Below, in pieces: positions 7,617-15,447 of a stretch of 33,159 nucleotides of DNA. The stretch is from an uncultured Prevotellaceae bacterium. Lineage in GTDB: Bacteria > Bacteroidota > Bacteroidia > Bacteroidales > Bacteroidaceae. The stretch covers positions 1 through 33,159 of the forward strand of contig CALZOH010000002.1 of assembly GCA_945827465.1 (NCBI GenBank), in the 5' to 3' direction. Position numbers and translations under genes: made by a program. Position 1 is the first letter of the stretch; every line of letters begins with the position of its first letter. The notes under the pieces are model-generated. The model did not search any database and was not told where the DNA came from. It worked only from the letters and a program-made list of their open reading frames with translations.

Positions 7617-10511
7617 TCACTTCTTCTTCTTCGGTTGTTTATTGAACCGATAGAATATATGTATCATAAAGTAACGAGGAAGAGAATTATGCCATGTTTC
7701 AGTACGTCCTTGAGAATTGAGTACTTGGAATATATTACTAAGATTACCAAAAATATCAAAACCATCTATCATCATGGTAATACCCGGTTTGATGAATGTT
7801 TTGGAAAGACGTGCATTCCAAACAAAATCATTTGTATTGGCATCTGATGTAGCATAACCATAATGACTGTACATGGTTAAATCAGTTGATAACTCCATAT
7901 TCAAAGGCAGTTTTATAATAGCATTTAATCCGTAATTTAGGTCACAAAGAGTATACGAATTAAAGTCCTGACGTGAAGAGGTTACATGGCCAACACCTAC
8001 ATATCCTTTTAAACCTATTGAATGTTTACCTATGCCATGTTTTAATTCTACCTTTTCGGAACCCCACCATGTATTGACTGTACTACGTTGAGGCATGATA
8101 TTTTCAACTTCGGAATTATAATCAACACCATGATTTAATCTTAGTACACTTTCATCTTTAATAACCAATTTGCGTTTCTTATCAAGAGGTGTCCAATGCC
8201 AAATATAAGTATGCAAAGAATAATTGCCATTGATATTCACAGGTTGATAATGACGAATACCGGTTGAACGGTCAAATCTATAAGAATAAGCCAACGCATT
8301 TACTATGGTTGTATAATATTGTTTGATGGTAAAATTACTCTCTTTCTTATCATTTTTATTGGCATAAAGTAATGACACTTCATGATTGGTAGTATTCTTT
8401 AAATCACTATTTCCTTTATAGATGTTAAGCGGATCTGAAGTATTCTCAATATTCAAAAGACTTGTCATGGATGGAGCTGTTTGCTTAACATTATATTCTA
8501 ACCTTAATTCAGTCTTGTTATTCCTATAAAACTGCAATTTTGTCTGAGGTGAAAGAAGTACACTATTACGACGCGTAATACCTGAATAGACATCACCATT
8601 TCCACGGATGTAATTAAGACGGTAGTGATGATAAATTAGGGGTAAATTTATACTGATATCATATCGATTGCGTACATCTTTAGATTCTATTGTTTTACTT
8701 TTATAAAACTGCAGAGTTGCTCCAACATAATTATCTACCTGATGAAGATCATAGCTGTTATCTGTATCAAACAAATGCAATTTGTAATCAATTTCAGAAG
8801 GTAGTACACCTAAAGCATTGTTACTTTCATCTAATTGATCCAGATAATACCGTGAATAAACATGTGTTTTCAGTTCCTGACCGATAATAGGATTAACAAT
8901 AGCATTCATTTCTGTTGTGAAGAAACCGAAATAATTATCTAAACTGTAATTAAGCGTTCGATTGGGCTTATCGTTAATATACATGTTTCTACTTTCTGAA
9001 GCAACTGAAGGTTGCGAAGGATAATTGAGACTATAAAAATCAAATGAATTTGACTTATCTGTAACGTAACTGATATTTCCTTCTAAGCCATAATAATAAC
9101 AACTAGAAACACCTAAATATTTTAAGGATAATTCACTTGAAAGACTATGACCGTCTGACTTGATGTCACGATTATACTTATTGATCATCATATTGCGAAG
9201 AGTAGCACTATTACCATATTGAATGCTGTCGAGTAAGGCTTTACTTTGAATATAATCATAAGGATTGACATTGAAGGTAGAAGACAAACTATTGTTACTC
9301 CGGTCAAAACGTGTATAGCTGAAAGAAGGATCTATTTCTAATCCAGATACCCCGTCAGAATTTCTCAATTCCCATTGATGAGAAGTATTGAAACTAAAAT
9401 TATTATTACGACTATTGAAGCGACTTTTTGAAAATGTACTTCCACCGTCAAGATAAGATTCGGCAGTAGTTTCAGAATAGTTATCGGTATCAATATACGA
9501 CAAGCCGGCATTTCCTTTAAATTTATGAGTAGTATGTTTTGGCTTTATTAGGTAGTCAAAACCTCCCATTTTTTGTGATTGAAGACCATGAGGCATTTTG
9601 TCAGGTGACCAACTGGTATTCTCACCCGGTTTTCGAGTATCATTAAGATTATTGAAATTGGAGTAGATGCCTATCCGTGAAGCATCTGTAAATCGCAAAG
9701 CAAACAAACGGGCAAGATAACGATCTTTAGAACCCATACCCACTTCTGCATTTCCTATATATCCTATAGAATATTGTTTTTTAAGATTCACATCCATCAC
9801 ATAATCTCCCTCAGGTTTCTTGTCTTTTAACATGGAAAAAGAATCCTTGCGATCATAAACCTTGATATTTTTCACCATATATGCCGGTAAGTTTTCAAGG
9901 AGAATTTGATTTTTACCTTTAAAAAAATCTTCACCATTGAGTAGAAGGGCATCCACCTTACGACCATTGACCTTTATCTCACCATTATCATTTAATTCAG
10001 CTCCAGGTATTGACTTAATAAGGTTGTCAAGCATGGAACCCTCAGATAAAACAAAAGCATCAGCATTATACACTAAGGTATCTCCTCTATGATAAAACTT
10101 TATTTTGGTTGCTTTGACAACTACATCGTTAAGTCGATGTTCCTTAGCTATTCGCTTCATGTTTACATTGAAAGCAAAACGCAGCCCTTCTAACTTTTTG
10201 AAAGTCTTTACTTCAACAACCTTTTCTAAATACTCATATCCTTCCTTGTAAAAGCAAAATCTATAAATGCCACCCTCCTTGGGTACTTTGAGATACCAGT
10301 AACCCGATACATTATTAATCGTTAAATCTTCTTCACCTTTACTCTGTGCCACCAAAACGGTATCTTGATAAACAGAAACACTAACATGTTTCAATACTTC
10401 TTGAGTGACATGGTCTTTTGCCATACCATAAAGCAAGTAGTCATTATCTGCTAAAGCCAATATGGGAAGCATAAACAACCACTGAACTAACAAATATCTC
10501 AATCTATTCAT
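7617..10511 (-). CDS. Outer-membrane beta-barrel protein (OMP_b-brl/TonB-receptor-like) with carboxypeptidase-regulatory-like N-domain
   Basis: Predicted outer-membrane protein of about 964 aa with a signal peptide (MNRLRYLLVQWLFMLPILALA). A carboxypeptidase-D-regulatory-like beta-sandwich (about 25-120) is followed by a plug-like segment (about 125-225) containing SIPGAELNDNGEIKVNGRKV and then a long barrel rich in Tyr, Asn and Ser. The end is basic, FNKQPKKKK. Upstream in-frame ATG (10520) and TTG (10529) codons leave the exact start uncertain by a few residues. The DUF2807 lipoprotein gene ends about 18 bases upstream, so the two form an operon. No SusD-like partner is present, so a SusC role is unlikely. 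The C-terminus is closely matched by the truncated gene at 32966, indicating paralogues. Confidence 0.85.
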   Translation of the reverse strand: MNRLRYLLVQWLFMLPILALADNDYLLYGMAKDHVTQEVLKHVSVSVYQDTVLVAQSKGEEDLTINNVSGYWYLKVPKEGGIYRFCFYKEGYEYLEKVVEVKTFKKLEGLRFAFNVNMKRIAKEHRLNDVVVKATKIKFYHRGDTLVYNADAFVLSEGSMLDNLIKSIPGAELNDNGEIKVNGRKVDALLLNGEDFFKGKNQILLENLPAYMVKNIKVYDRKDSFSMLKDKKPEGDYVMDVNLKKQYSIGYIGNAEVGMGSKDRYLARLFALRFTDASRIGIYSNFNNLNDTRKPGENTSWSPDKMPHGLQSQKMGGFDYLIKPKHTTHKFKGNAGLSYIDTDNYSETTAESYLDGGSTFSKSRFNSRNNNFSFNTSHQWELRNSDGVSGLEIDPSFSYTRFDRSNNSLSSTFNVNPYDYIQSKALLDSIQYGNSATLRNMMINKYNRDIKSDGHSLSSELSLKYLGVSSCYYYGLEGNISYVTDKSNSFDFYSLNYPSQPSVASESRNMYINDKPNRTLNYSLDNYFGFFTTEMNAIVNPIIGQELKTHVYSRYYLDQLDESNNALGVLPSEIDYKLHLFDTDNSYDLHQVDNYVGATLQFYKSKTIESKDVRNRYDISINLPLIYHHYRLNYIRGNGDVYSGITRRNSVLLSPQTKLQFYRNNKTELRLEYNVKQTAPSMTSLLNIENTSDPLNIYKGNSDLKNTTNHEVSLLYANKNDKKESNFTIKQYYTTIVNALAYSYRFDRSTGIRHYQPVNINGNYSLHTYIWHWTPLDKKRKLVIKDESVLRLNHGVDYNSEVENIMPQRSTVNTWWGSEKVELKHGIGKHSIGLKGYVGVGHVTSSRQDFNSYTLCDLNYGLNAIIKLPLNMELSTDLTMYSHYGYATSDANTNDFVWNARLSKTFIKPGITMMIDGFDIFGNLSNIFQVLNSQGRTETWHNSLPRYFMIHIFYRFNKQPKKKK

Positions 10512-10529
10512 ACTTCCCATACAAGACAA

Positions 10530-11603
10530 TTATTTCTTTATTTTTGAAAGAACATCGCAGTTGAAATTATAACTCGAATACTCCAGATTACTAACGTCCA
10601 GCTTAGATATGCCACTAAGGTCGGCCTTTAAATAATCAGAACTTCCGGATAGTTTAGCAAAGGAAGTACCACCAATTTCCAGTGATCCTTCTTTAATTGT
10701 TCCACCATTTACATGTAATTTTGAAGCACCAGTTACACTGGCTTCCAAACGGTCAACACTGCCTGTTAATTCTACGAAAGAAATACCACTAATTTTCACT
10801 ATCCCTTCTTTAAGTATTTCATTATTTAAATAGAATTTAGAAGAACCGCTGATATCAATATCTAATTGTTCACTGATATCAGTTTTCATTTTAGCCTGAG
10901 ATGTTCCGTCTATGATTCCTTTCATATTATTACATACGCATGTTGCTACTTCCAAACCTGAAATTCCTGTTAGATGAAAGTTGAAGAAATCTGTTTTCAA
11001 CTTCGGAATTTCTATTTTAGAGCAGCCAGAAACATCCATTTTCAAGTTACCTACATTCAATGATCCTTCGGAAGTTATACCAGAACAACCAGAAATATCT
11101 ATTAGCAAATTCTCAGACTGAATGAAATCACCCGTAAAAGACAAATGACTGATACCGGACAATTCCAATTTTTCAACTTTGGGTACACACAAATTGATCA
11201 TAACAGTCTCTTCTGAATTACGATTGACATTAATATTCTTCTCTAAATTTTCCAACCTCAATTCTCCATTAAGATAAGTGACCTTTACTTTAAAATCTTT
11301 CGGTATGTAAACATCTACATGGGGACGGTCGGATTGAGTCATTTCAATATTTGCAATAAAATCGCTATGAAATGATGTGAAATGAGAATCAATCTCAATG
11401 TTCTCTTCTATCATGCCCTCGGTATCGGCTTCTTTGAAATGGAAAGGAACTAATGGTTCCAAGGCGTCTAATGTGTTTTCAAGAGTAAGTTCACCTGATT
11501 TAATCACGATTCCGTCTTCTACGTTTGATTCAACTTTGTTGCTACAGGATATAAAAGAAGAAAGCAACAGAAATGCTAACGCTGATACTGCTTTTGTATT
11601 CAT
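10530..11603 (-). CDS. DUF2807 (head GIN domain) beta-helical lipoprotein
   Basis: A 357-aa predicted lipoprotein. The signal peptide ends in a lipobox with Cys20 (LLLSSFISC). The rest is dominated by short beta-helix-like repeats of the DUF2807 adhesin type, each with a core such as LSGISHLSFTG, VSGCSKIEIPK, VTGASKLHVNG, IGGTSFAKLSG or LSGISKLDVSN, covering about residues 140-357. The pattern [ILV]xGxSxxx[ILV] recurs about every 20-24 residues. Function is unknown in the family; surface binding or a structural role is inferred. It lies immediately upstream of the outer-membrane barrel gene and borders the putative replication origin on its left. Confidence 0.82.
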   Translation of the reverse strand: MNTKAVSALAFLLLSSFISCSNKVESNVEDGIVIKSGELTLENTLDALEPLVPFHFKEADTEGMIEENIEIDSHFTSFHSDFIANIEMTQSDRPHVDVYIPKDFKVKVTYLNGELRLENLEKNINVNRNSEETVMINLCVPKVEKLELSGISHLSFTGDFIQSENLLIDISGCSGITSEGSLNVGNLKMDVSGCSKIEIPKLKTDFFNFHLTGISGLEVATCVCNNMKGIIDGTSQAKMKTDISEQLDIDISGSSKFYLNNEILKEGIVKISGISFVELTGSVDRLEASVTGASKLHVNGGTIKEGSLEIGGTSFAKLSGSSDYLKADLSGISKLDVSNLEYSSYNFNCDVLSKIKK

Positions 11604-11610
11604 ATTAAAA

Positions 11611-11618
11611 CAAATTTA
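11611..11618 (-). promoter_or_regulatory. Possible -7 element for the DUF2807-OMP operon
   Basis: TAAATTTG on the minus strand, only 8 bases before the ATG at 11603. If used, the transcript would have almost no leader. The -33 region is a poor match, so support is weak. Confidence 0.3.
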
Positions 11619-11685
11619 AAAAGGTAATTCTAATAGGTAAACGCAGCAACACATCATTTGTAACATTTATTTCTGACTTTTTTTG

Positions 11686-12149
11686 TTATCAACTGAAGTT
11701 TTCCACTTCACAGCATATAAATCATAAGATCTTTAAAGTTTATAAGTGTTATAATAAAAGAATGTATGAATGTTGTTGATGATAGTCGGTGGAAAGTGGG
11801 AAAATTTTTCGTCAATAATATTTGGTCATGAACATATCAACTTTGGAGTTGGAATTATCCACTGAAAATTAACTACTGGATAATGTTTGCCAAATGATTG
11901 AAAAAATAATATTTATAGGAGCAGTAAGATGAAGTTTTCCACTGTTTGTTGAAAACTTTCAGGTGAAGAAATAAAGTGGGATGATAGTTGTTGATAACTC
12001 CGGGATAGTTGTGGAAAAAGAGTAGAAAAGAGGCGTGGAAAAGTTGAAATCTATGTTTCTTTTTCTATTGAATTTATGGAATAGTTTTCAGCAGGGTATT
12101 CCACTTGTTTTACGCAGTTGTAAGGAATGTTATCAACGGGTTTTCCACT
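11686..12149. other. oriC: Putative chromosomal replication origin (oriC): DnaA-box-like cluster
   Basis: An AT-rich, gene-free stretch with many 9-mers close to the DnaA box TTATCCACA. On the plus strand: TTATCAACT 11686, TTTTCCACT 11699, TTATCCACT 11855, TTTTCCACT 11935, TATTCCACT 12097, TTATCAACG 12130 and TTTTCCACT 12141. On the minus strand: TTATCCAGT 11875-11883, TTTTCAACA 11947-11955, TTATCAACA 11989-11997, TTTTCCACA 12010-12018 and TTTTCCACG 12034-12042. AT-rich runs near 11727-11760 and 11898-11920 could be unwinding elements. Plus-strand sequence is C-rich to the left and G-rich to the right, including inside genes on either strand, which is the skew switch expected at an origin. 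dnaA itself is not in the window. Experimental origin mapping is not available here. Confidence 0.75.
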
Positions 12150-12178
12150 GATTTTTGAAATTAGGTATTTCTATTTAG

Positions 12179-12295
12179 AATTATTTGCTGCTTTATGAGC
12201 GGATTGAAGAGCGTGAACTACTCAACAATCCGGAAGTACTGATTAGAGACGAAATTATATGTCTCTTGGGAAAATCATCCTTCATGTGTGAATAA
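12179..12295 (+). pseudogene. Possible decayed coding remnant beside the origin
   Basis: Between the last DnaA-like box and the next gene there is a 38-codon open stretch with no upstream start, ending in TAA. Its translation, for example YERIEERELLNNPEVLIRDE, has a charged, helix-like, coding-looking composition unlike the surrounding noncoding DNA. It is not recognised as any family. The rest of 12296-12460 shows nothing else that I can support. Confidence 0.25.
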
Positions 12296-12461
12296 ACGAA
12301 CCTTTTACGTCATCTCCGGAAGAGGATTTGCAGATATAGGGGTATCCTTAATTTGAAGACGATAGAAATAACGTCAATGTTGTCTGTCTTTACGCAGATT
12401 TCCGTGATTTCAAAGAAAATTATTTAGGACACTATTGCTTGTTTATATAATTAAATTGACG

Positions 12462-12469
12462 TACATTTG
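12462..12469 (+). promoter_or_regulatory. Probable promoter -7 element for the small secreted protein gene
   Basis: TACATTTG (TAnnTTTG) lies 17 bases before the ATG at 12486. No exact TTTG is seen at -33. It favours the inner ATG over an open frame beginning at 12435. Confidence 0.5.
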
Positions 12470-12485
12470 CATACACTCATTATAT

Positions 12486-12734
12486 ATGAAAAGTGTTTAT
12501 TACTTGTTTTGTTTGATCGGTTTGCTTTTGTCTACTATTTCCAGAGTTGAAGGTATCTGTAAATGTTTTATCAATGAAAGTAGTGCAAATAGTATCGTTT
12601 TTGGCATTCAAGTAAATTTGTATGGGAATAAATACTTTGATTGTGAAGAATATGATTGTTTGGTAGGAATATTGATGGTAGCTAATAGAAATACGATAAA
12701 TAGTGGTTTTCAAAGGTCTGCTTACATTCTATGA
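12486..12734 (+). CDS. Hypothetical small secreted protein (82 aa)
   Basis: Unrecognised 82-aa product. The first 23 residues (MKSVYYLFCLIGLLLSTISR and on) look like a signal peptide. The mature part is short and Cys-containing (CKCF, DCEEYDC). A longer frame starts at 12435, but the signal peptide and the TACATTTG element both point to the ATG at 12486. The plus-strand G/T bias matches the genes to the right. It could be a real small exported protein or the preserved 5' end of a larger broken gene; the sequence up to 12813 shows no continuation. It is the first gene right of the putative origin. Confidence 0.4.
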   Translation: MKSVYYLFCLIGLLLSTISRVEGICKCFINESSANSIVFGIQVNLYGNKYFDCEEYDCLVGILMVANRNTINSGFQRSAYIL

Positions 12735-12813
12735 GTATGTAAACTGAATATTTCCAAGTAGATCATTTATACGATAATATAGAGAATACTTTAATAAATT
12801 CAATTTAATAGGT

Positions 12814-14229
12814 ATGCAATCGAATATAAATTTTTCTTATATGCTGTTTTTGTCTGTAGTGGCAGCATTGGGCGGTTTCTTGTTTGGGTATGATACAGCT
12901 GTTATATCAGGGACTACTTCTCAAGTAGCGCAAATCTTTCATTTGGATACATTGCAACAAGGTTGGTATGTAGGTTGTGCTTTGATAGGTTCTATAGCTG
13001 GTGTTTTGCTTTCCGGTATATTAAGTGATAGATTAGGACGAAAACTGACCATGATTTTGGCGGCAATTATGTTTTCAGCATCTGCTATAGGTTGCGCCTT
13101 TTGTGCAGATTTCAATCAATTAGTTTTATATCGTATTATTGGAGGTGTAGGTATAGGTGTTGTATCAATCGTTTCACCTTTGTATATTTCTGAAGTTTCC
13201 GTAGCTCAATATAGAGGACGATTGGTAAGTCTTTATCAGTTGGCAATAACAGTTGGATTTTTGGGAGCATATTTAATGAATTATCAATTGTTGTCATGGT
13301 CGAATAGTAGTGCCGTAGTCACTGATGGTTGGATAAATCGTATTTTTGTTTCAGAAGTGTGGCGAGGAATGTTGGGTATGGAAACCCTTCCTGCTTTATT
13401 CTTTTTCTTGATCATATTCTTTATTCCTGAAAGTCCTCGTTGGCTGATTGTTCGGGGAAATGATTCACGTGCAACCAGCATATTGGAGCATATATATGGT
13501 TCTTTCAAAGAAGCAACTTTACGGTTAAATGAAACAAAAAGTCTATTACAGACTTCGTCAATGGCTCAATCGGAATGGCGTTTACTTCTCCAGCCCGGCA
13601 TAAGAAAAGCCGTAGCTATTGGTGCTGGTATAGCTATTTTAGGACAGTTTATGGGTGTTAATGCAGTTCTTTATTATGGCCCTTCTATTTTTGAAAATGC
13701 CGGATTGTCGAGTGGAGACTCTTTGTTTTATCAAATAATAATAGGTTTGGTGAATACACTTACCACCGTATTGGCACTATTTATTATTGATAGAGTAGGA
13801 CGAAAAAAATTGGTATATTACGGTGTATCGGGAATGATTATAGCTTTATGTTGTATTTCATTCTATTTTACTTTTGGTGAAATTTTGAACATTCCTTCTT
13901 GGGTGTTATTGTTTTTCTTTTTGGCTTACGTATTCTGTTGTGCCGTTTCTATCTGTGCAGTCATTTTTGTATTGCTTAGTGAAATGTATCCGACTAAAGT
14001 ACGTGGCTTGGCCATGTCTATTGCTGGATTTGCTTTGTGGATAGGTACGTATTTGATAGGTCAGTTAACCCCTTGGTTGCTTCAGAATCTTACTCCTGCC
14101 GGAACTTTCCTTTTATTTGCAGGTATGTGTATACCTTATATACTTATAGTATGGAAGTTAATACCCGAAACTACGGGTAAATCATTAGAGGAAATAGAAA
14201 GGTATTGGACCAAATCAGAGAATATTTAA
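12814..14229 (+). CDS. MFS sugar porter, XylE/GalP-like sugar:H+ symporter
   Basis: A 471-aa inner-membrane transporter of the major facilitator sugar porter family with about 12 hydrophobic helices. Family signatures are all present: GYDTAVISG in helix 1, DRLGRK in the first loop, RIIGGVGIGVVS, the YRGR loop motif, PESPRWL at the end of the first half, the DRVGRK repeat, and PETTGKSLEEIE at the C-terminus. Helix 7 has QFMGVNAVLYYGP, where sugar porters bind substrate. It is followed after 33 bases by the epimerase and then by the predicted glycosidase, so it probably imports the monosaccharide or disaccharide those enzymes handle. The specific sugar cannot be deduced. Confidence 0.92.
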   Translation: MQSNINFSYMLFLSVVAALGGFLFGYDTAVISGTTSQVAQIFHLDTLQQGWYVGCALIGSIAGVLLSGILSDRLGRKLTMILAAIMFSASAIGCAFCADFNQLVLYRIIGGVGIGVVSIVSPLYISEVSVAQYRGRLVSLYQLAITVGFLGAYLMNYQLLSWSNSSAVVTDGWINRIFVSEVWRGMLGMETLPALFFFLIIFFIPESPRWLIVRGNDSRATSILEHIYGSFKEATLRLNETKSLLQTSSMAQSEWRLLLQPGIRKAVAIGAGIAILGQFMGVNAVLYYGPSIFENAGLSSGDSLFYQIIIGLVNTLTTVLALFIIDRVGRKKLVYYGVSGMIIALCCISFYFTFGEILNIPSWVLLFFFLAYVFCCAVSICAVIFVLLSEMYPTKVRGLAMSIAGFALWIGTYLIGQLTPWLLQNLTPAGTFLLFAGMCIPYILIVWKLIPETTGKSLEEIERYWTKSENI

Positions 14230-14262
14230 TAATAAGCTTATATTAATTTATAACAAGATAGT

Positions 14263-15438
14263 ATGAAGGACTTTAATAAATTAGCAGAACAGTATAAAAA
14301 CGAGTTGCTGAATAGTGTTTTACCTTTTTGGTTGAAAAACTCCCAAGATAAAGAGTTTGGTGGTTATTATACTTGCTTACGTCAGGATGGCAGTGTATTT
14401 GATACCGATAAATTTATTTGGCTGCAAGGGCGCGAAGTTTGGTTGTTTTCTATGCTTTACAACAAAGTAGAAAAACGTCAAGAATGGTTGGATTGCGCCA
14501 TTCAAGGTGGGGAATTTTTGAAAAAGTATGGCCATGATGGAAATTATAATTGGTATTTCTCTCTTGACCGTCAGGGGAATCCTTTGGTAGAACCTTATAA
14601 CATATTCTCTTATACATTTGCAACTATGGCATTTGGTCAATTGAGTTTGGCTACGGGTAACCAAGAATATGCTGAGATAGCTAAAAAAACATTTGATATT
14701 ATATTGTCTAAAGTAGACAATCCGAAAGGGAAGTGGAACAAATTACATTCGGGTACTCGTAACTTAAAAGGTTTTGCTTTACCTATGATTCTATGTAATC
14801 TTGCTTTGGAAATAGAACATTTGTTGGATGAGGATTATTTGGTGAAGACAATGGATACTTGTATTCACGAAGTAATGGAGGTCTTTCTTCGTCCGGAATT
14901 GGGAGGTATCATTGTGGAAAACGTGAATGCCGACAATAGTTTAGTTGATTGTTTTGAAGGTCGTCAGGTTACTCCGGGACATGCTATCGAGGCGATGTGG
15001 TTTATTATGGATTTAGGTAAGCGTCTGAATCGCCCGGCATTGATTGAAAAAGCAAAAGATACAGCTTTGACAATGTTAGAATATGGTTGGGATAAAGAAT
15101 TTGGTGGCATATATTACTTTATGGATCGTAATGGTAATCCTCCTCAGCAGTTGGAATGGGATCAGAAGTTGTGGTGGGTACATATAGAAACTCTTATTTC
15201 CATGCTGAAAGGTTATCAACTTACAGGTGACCAGCGTTGCCTGGATTGGTTTGAGAAGGTACATCATTATACGTGGGAACATTTTAAGGATAAAGAATAT
15301 CCCGAATGGTTTGGTTACTTGAACCGTCGTGGAGAAATACTTCTTCCTTTAAAAGGTGGTAAGTGGAAAGGTTGTTTTCACGTACCAAGAGGCTTGTATC
15401 AATGCTGGATAACATTAGAAGCAATTAGCAAGCGATAA
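14263..15438 (+). CDS. N-acylglucosamine 2-epimerase family protein (AGE/RenBP type)
   Basis: A 391-aa cytoplasmic sugar 2-epimerase with an (alpha/alpha)6 barrel. Residues expected at the active site can be seen: Arg57 in WLQGREVW, His240 in PGHAIEAMWF, His307 in WWVHIETL and His373 in CFHVPRGLY. The CFHVPR ending resembles GlcNAc/ManNAc 2-epimerases (NanE/RenBP) more than cellobiose 2-epimerases, although the family overlaps. It is spaced 33 bases after the MFS gene and 9 bases before the 712-aa lipoprotein gene. No NanA-type lyase or sialidase is in the window, so a sialic acid pathway is possible but unproven; a mannosyl or N-acetylhexosamine substrate fits as well. Confidence 0.85.
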   Translation: MKDFNKLAEQYKNELLNSVLPFWLKNSQDKEFGGYYTCLRQDGSVFDTDKFIWLQGREVWLFSMLYNKVEKRQEWLDCAIQGGEFLKKYGHDGNYNWYFSLDRQGNPLVEPYNIFSYTFATMAFGQLSLATGNQEYAEIAKKTFDIILSKVDNPKGKWNKLHSGTRNLKGFALPMILCNLALEIEHLLDEDYLVKTMDTCIHEVMEVFLRPELGGIIVENVNADNSLVDCFEGRQVTPGHAIEAMWFIMDLGKRLNRPALIEKAKDTALTMLEYGWDKEFGGIYYFMDRNGNPPQQLEWDQKLWWVHIETLISMLKGYQLTGDQRCLDWFEKVHHYTWEHFKDKEYPEWFGYLNRRGEILLPLKGGKWKGCFHVPRGLYQCWITLEAISKR

Positions 15439-15447
15439 AACGATATT

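Noticed and set aside
7617-10511. SusC-type nutrient receptor
   Set aside because: No SusD-like gene follows, and the barrel resembles OMP_b-brl proteins with a DUF2807 neighbour rather than a SusC.
11604-12460. Replication terminus or dif site instead of origin
   Set aside because: Skew goes from C>G to G>C on the plus strand, which is the origin direction, and no dif-like 28-mer was recognised.
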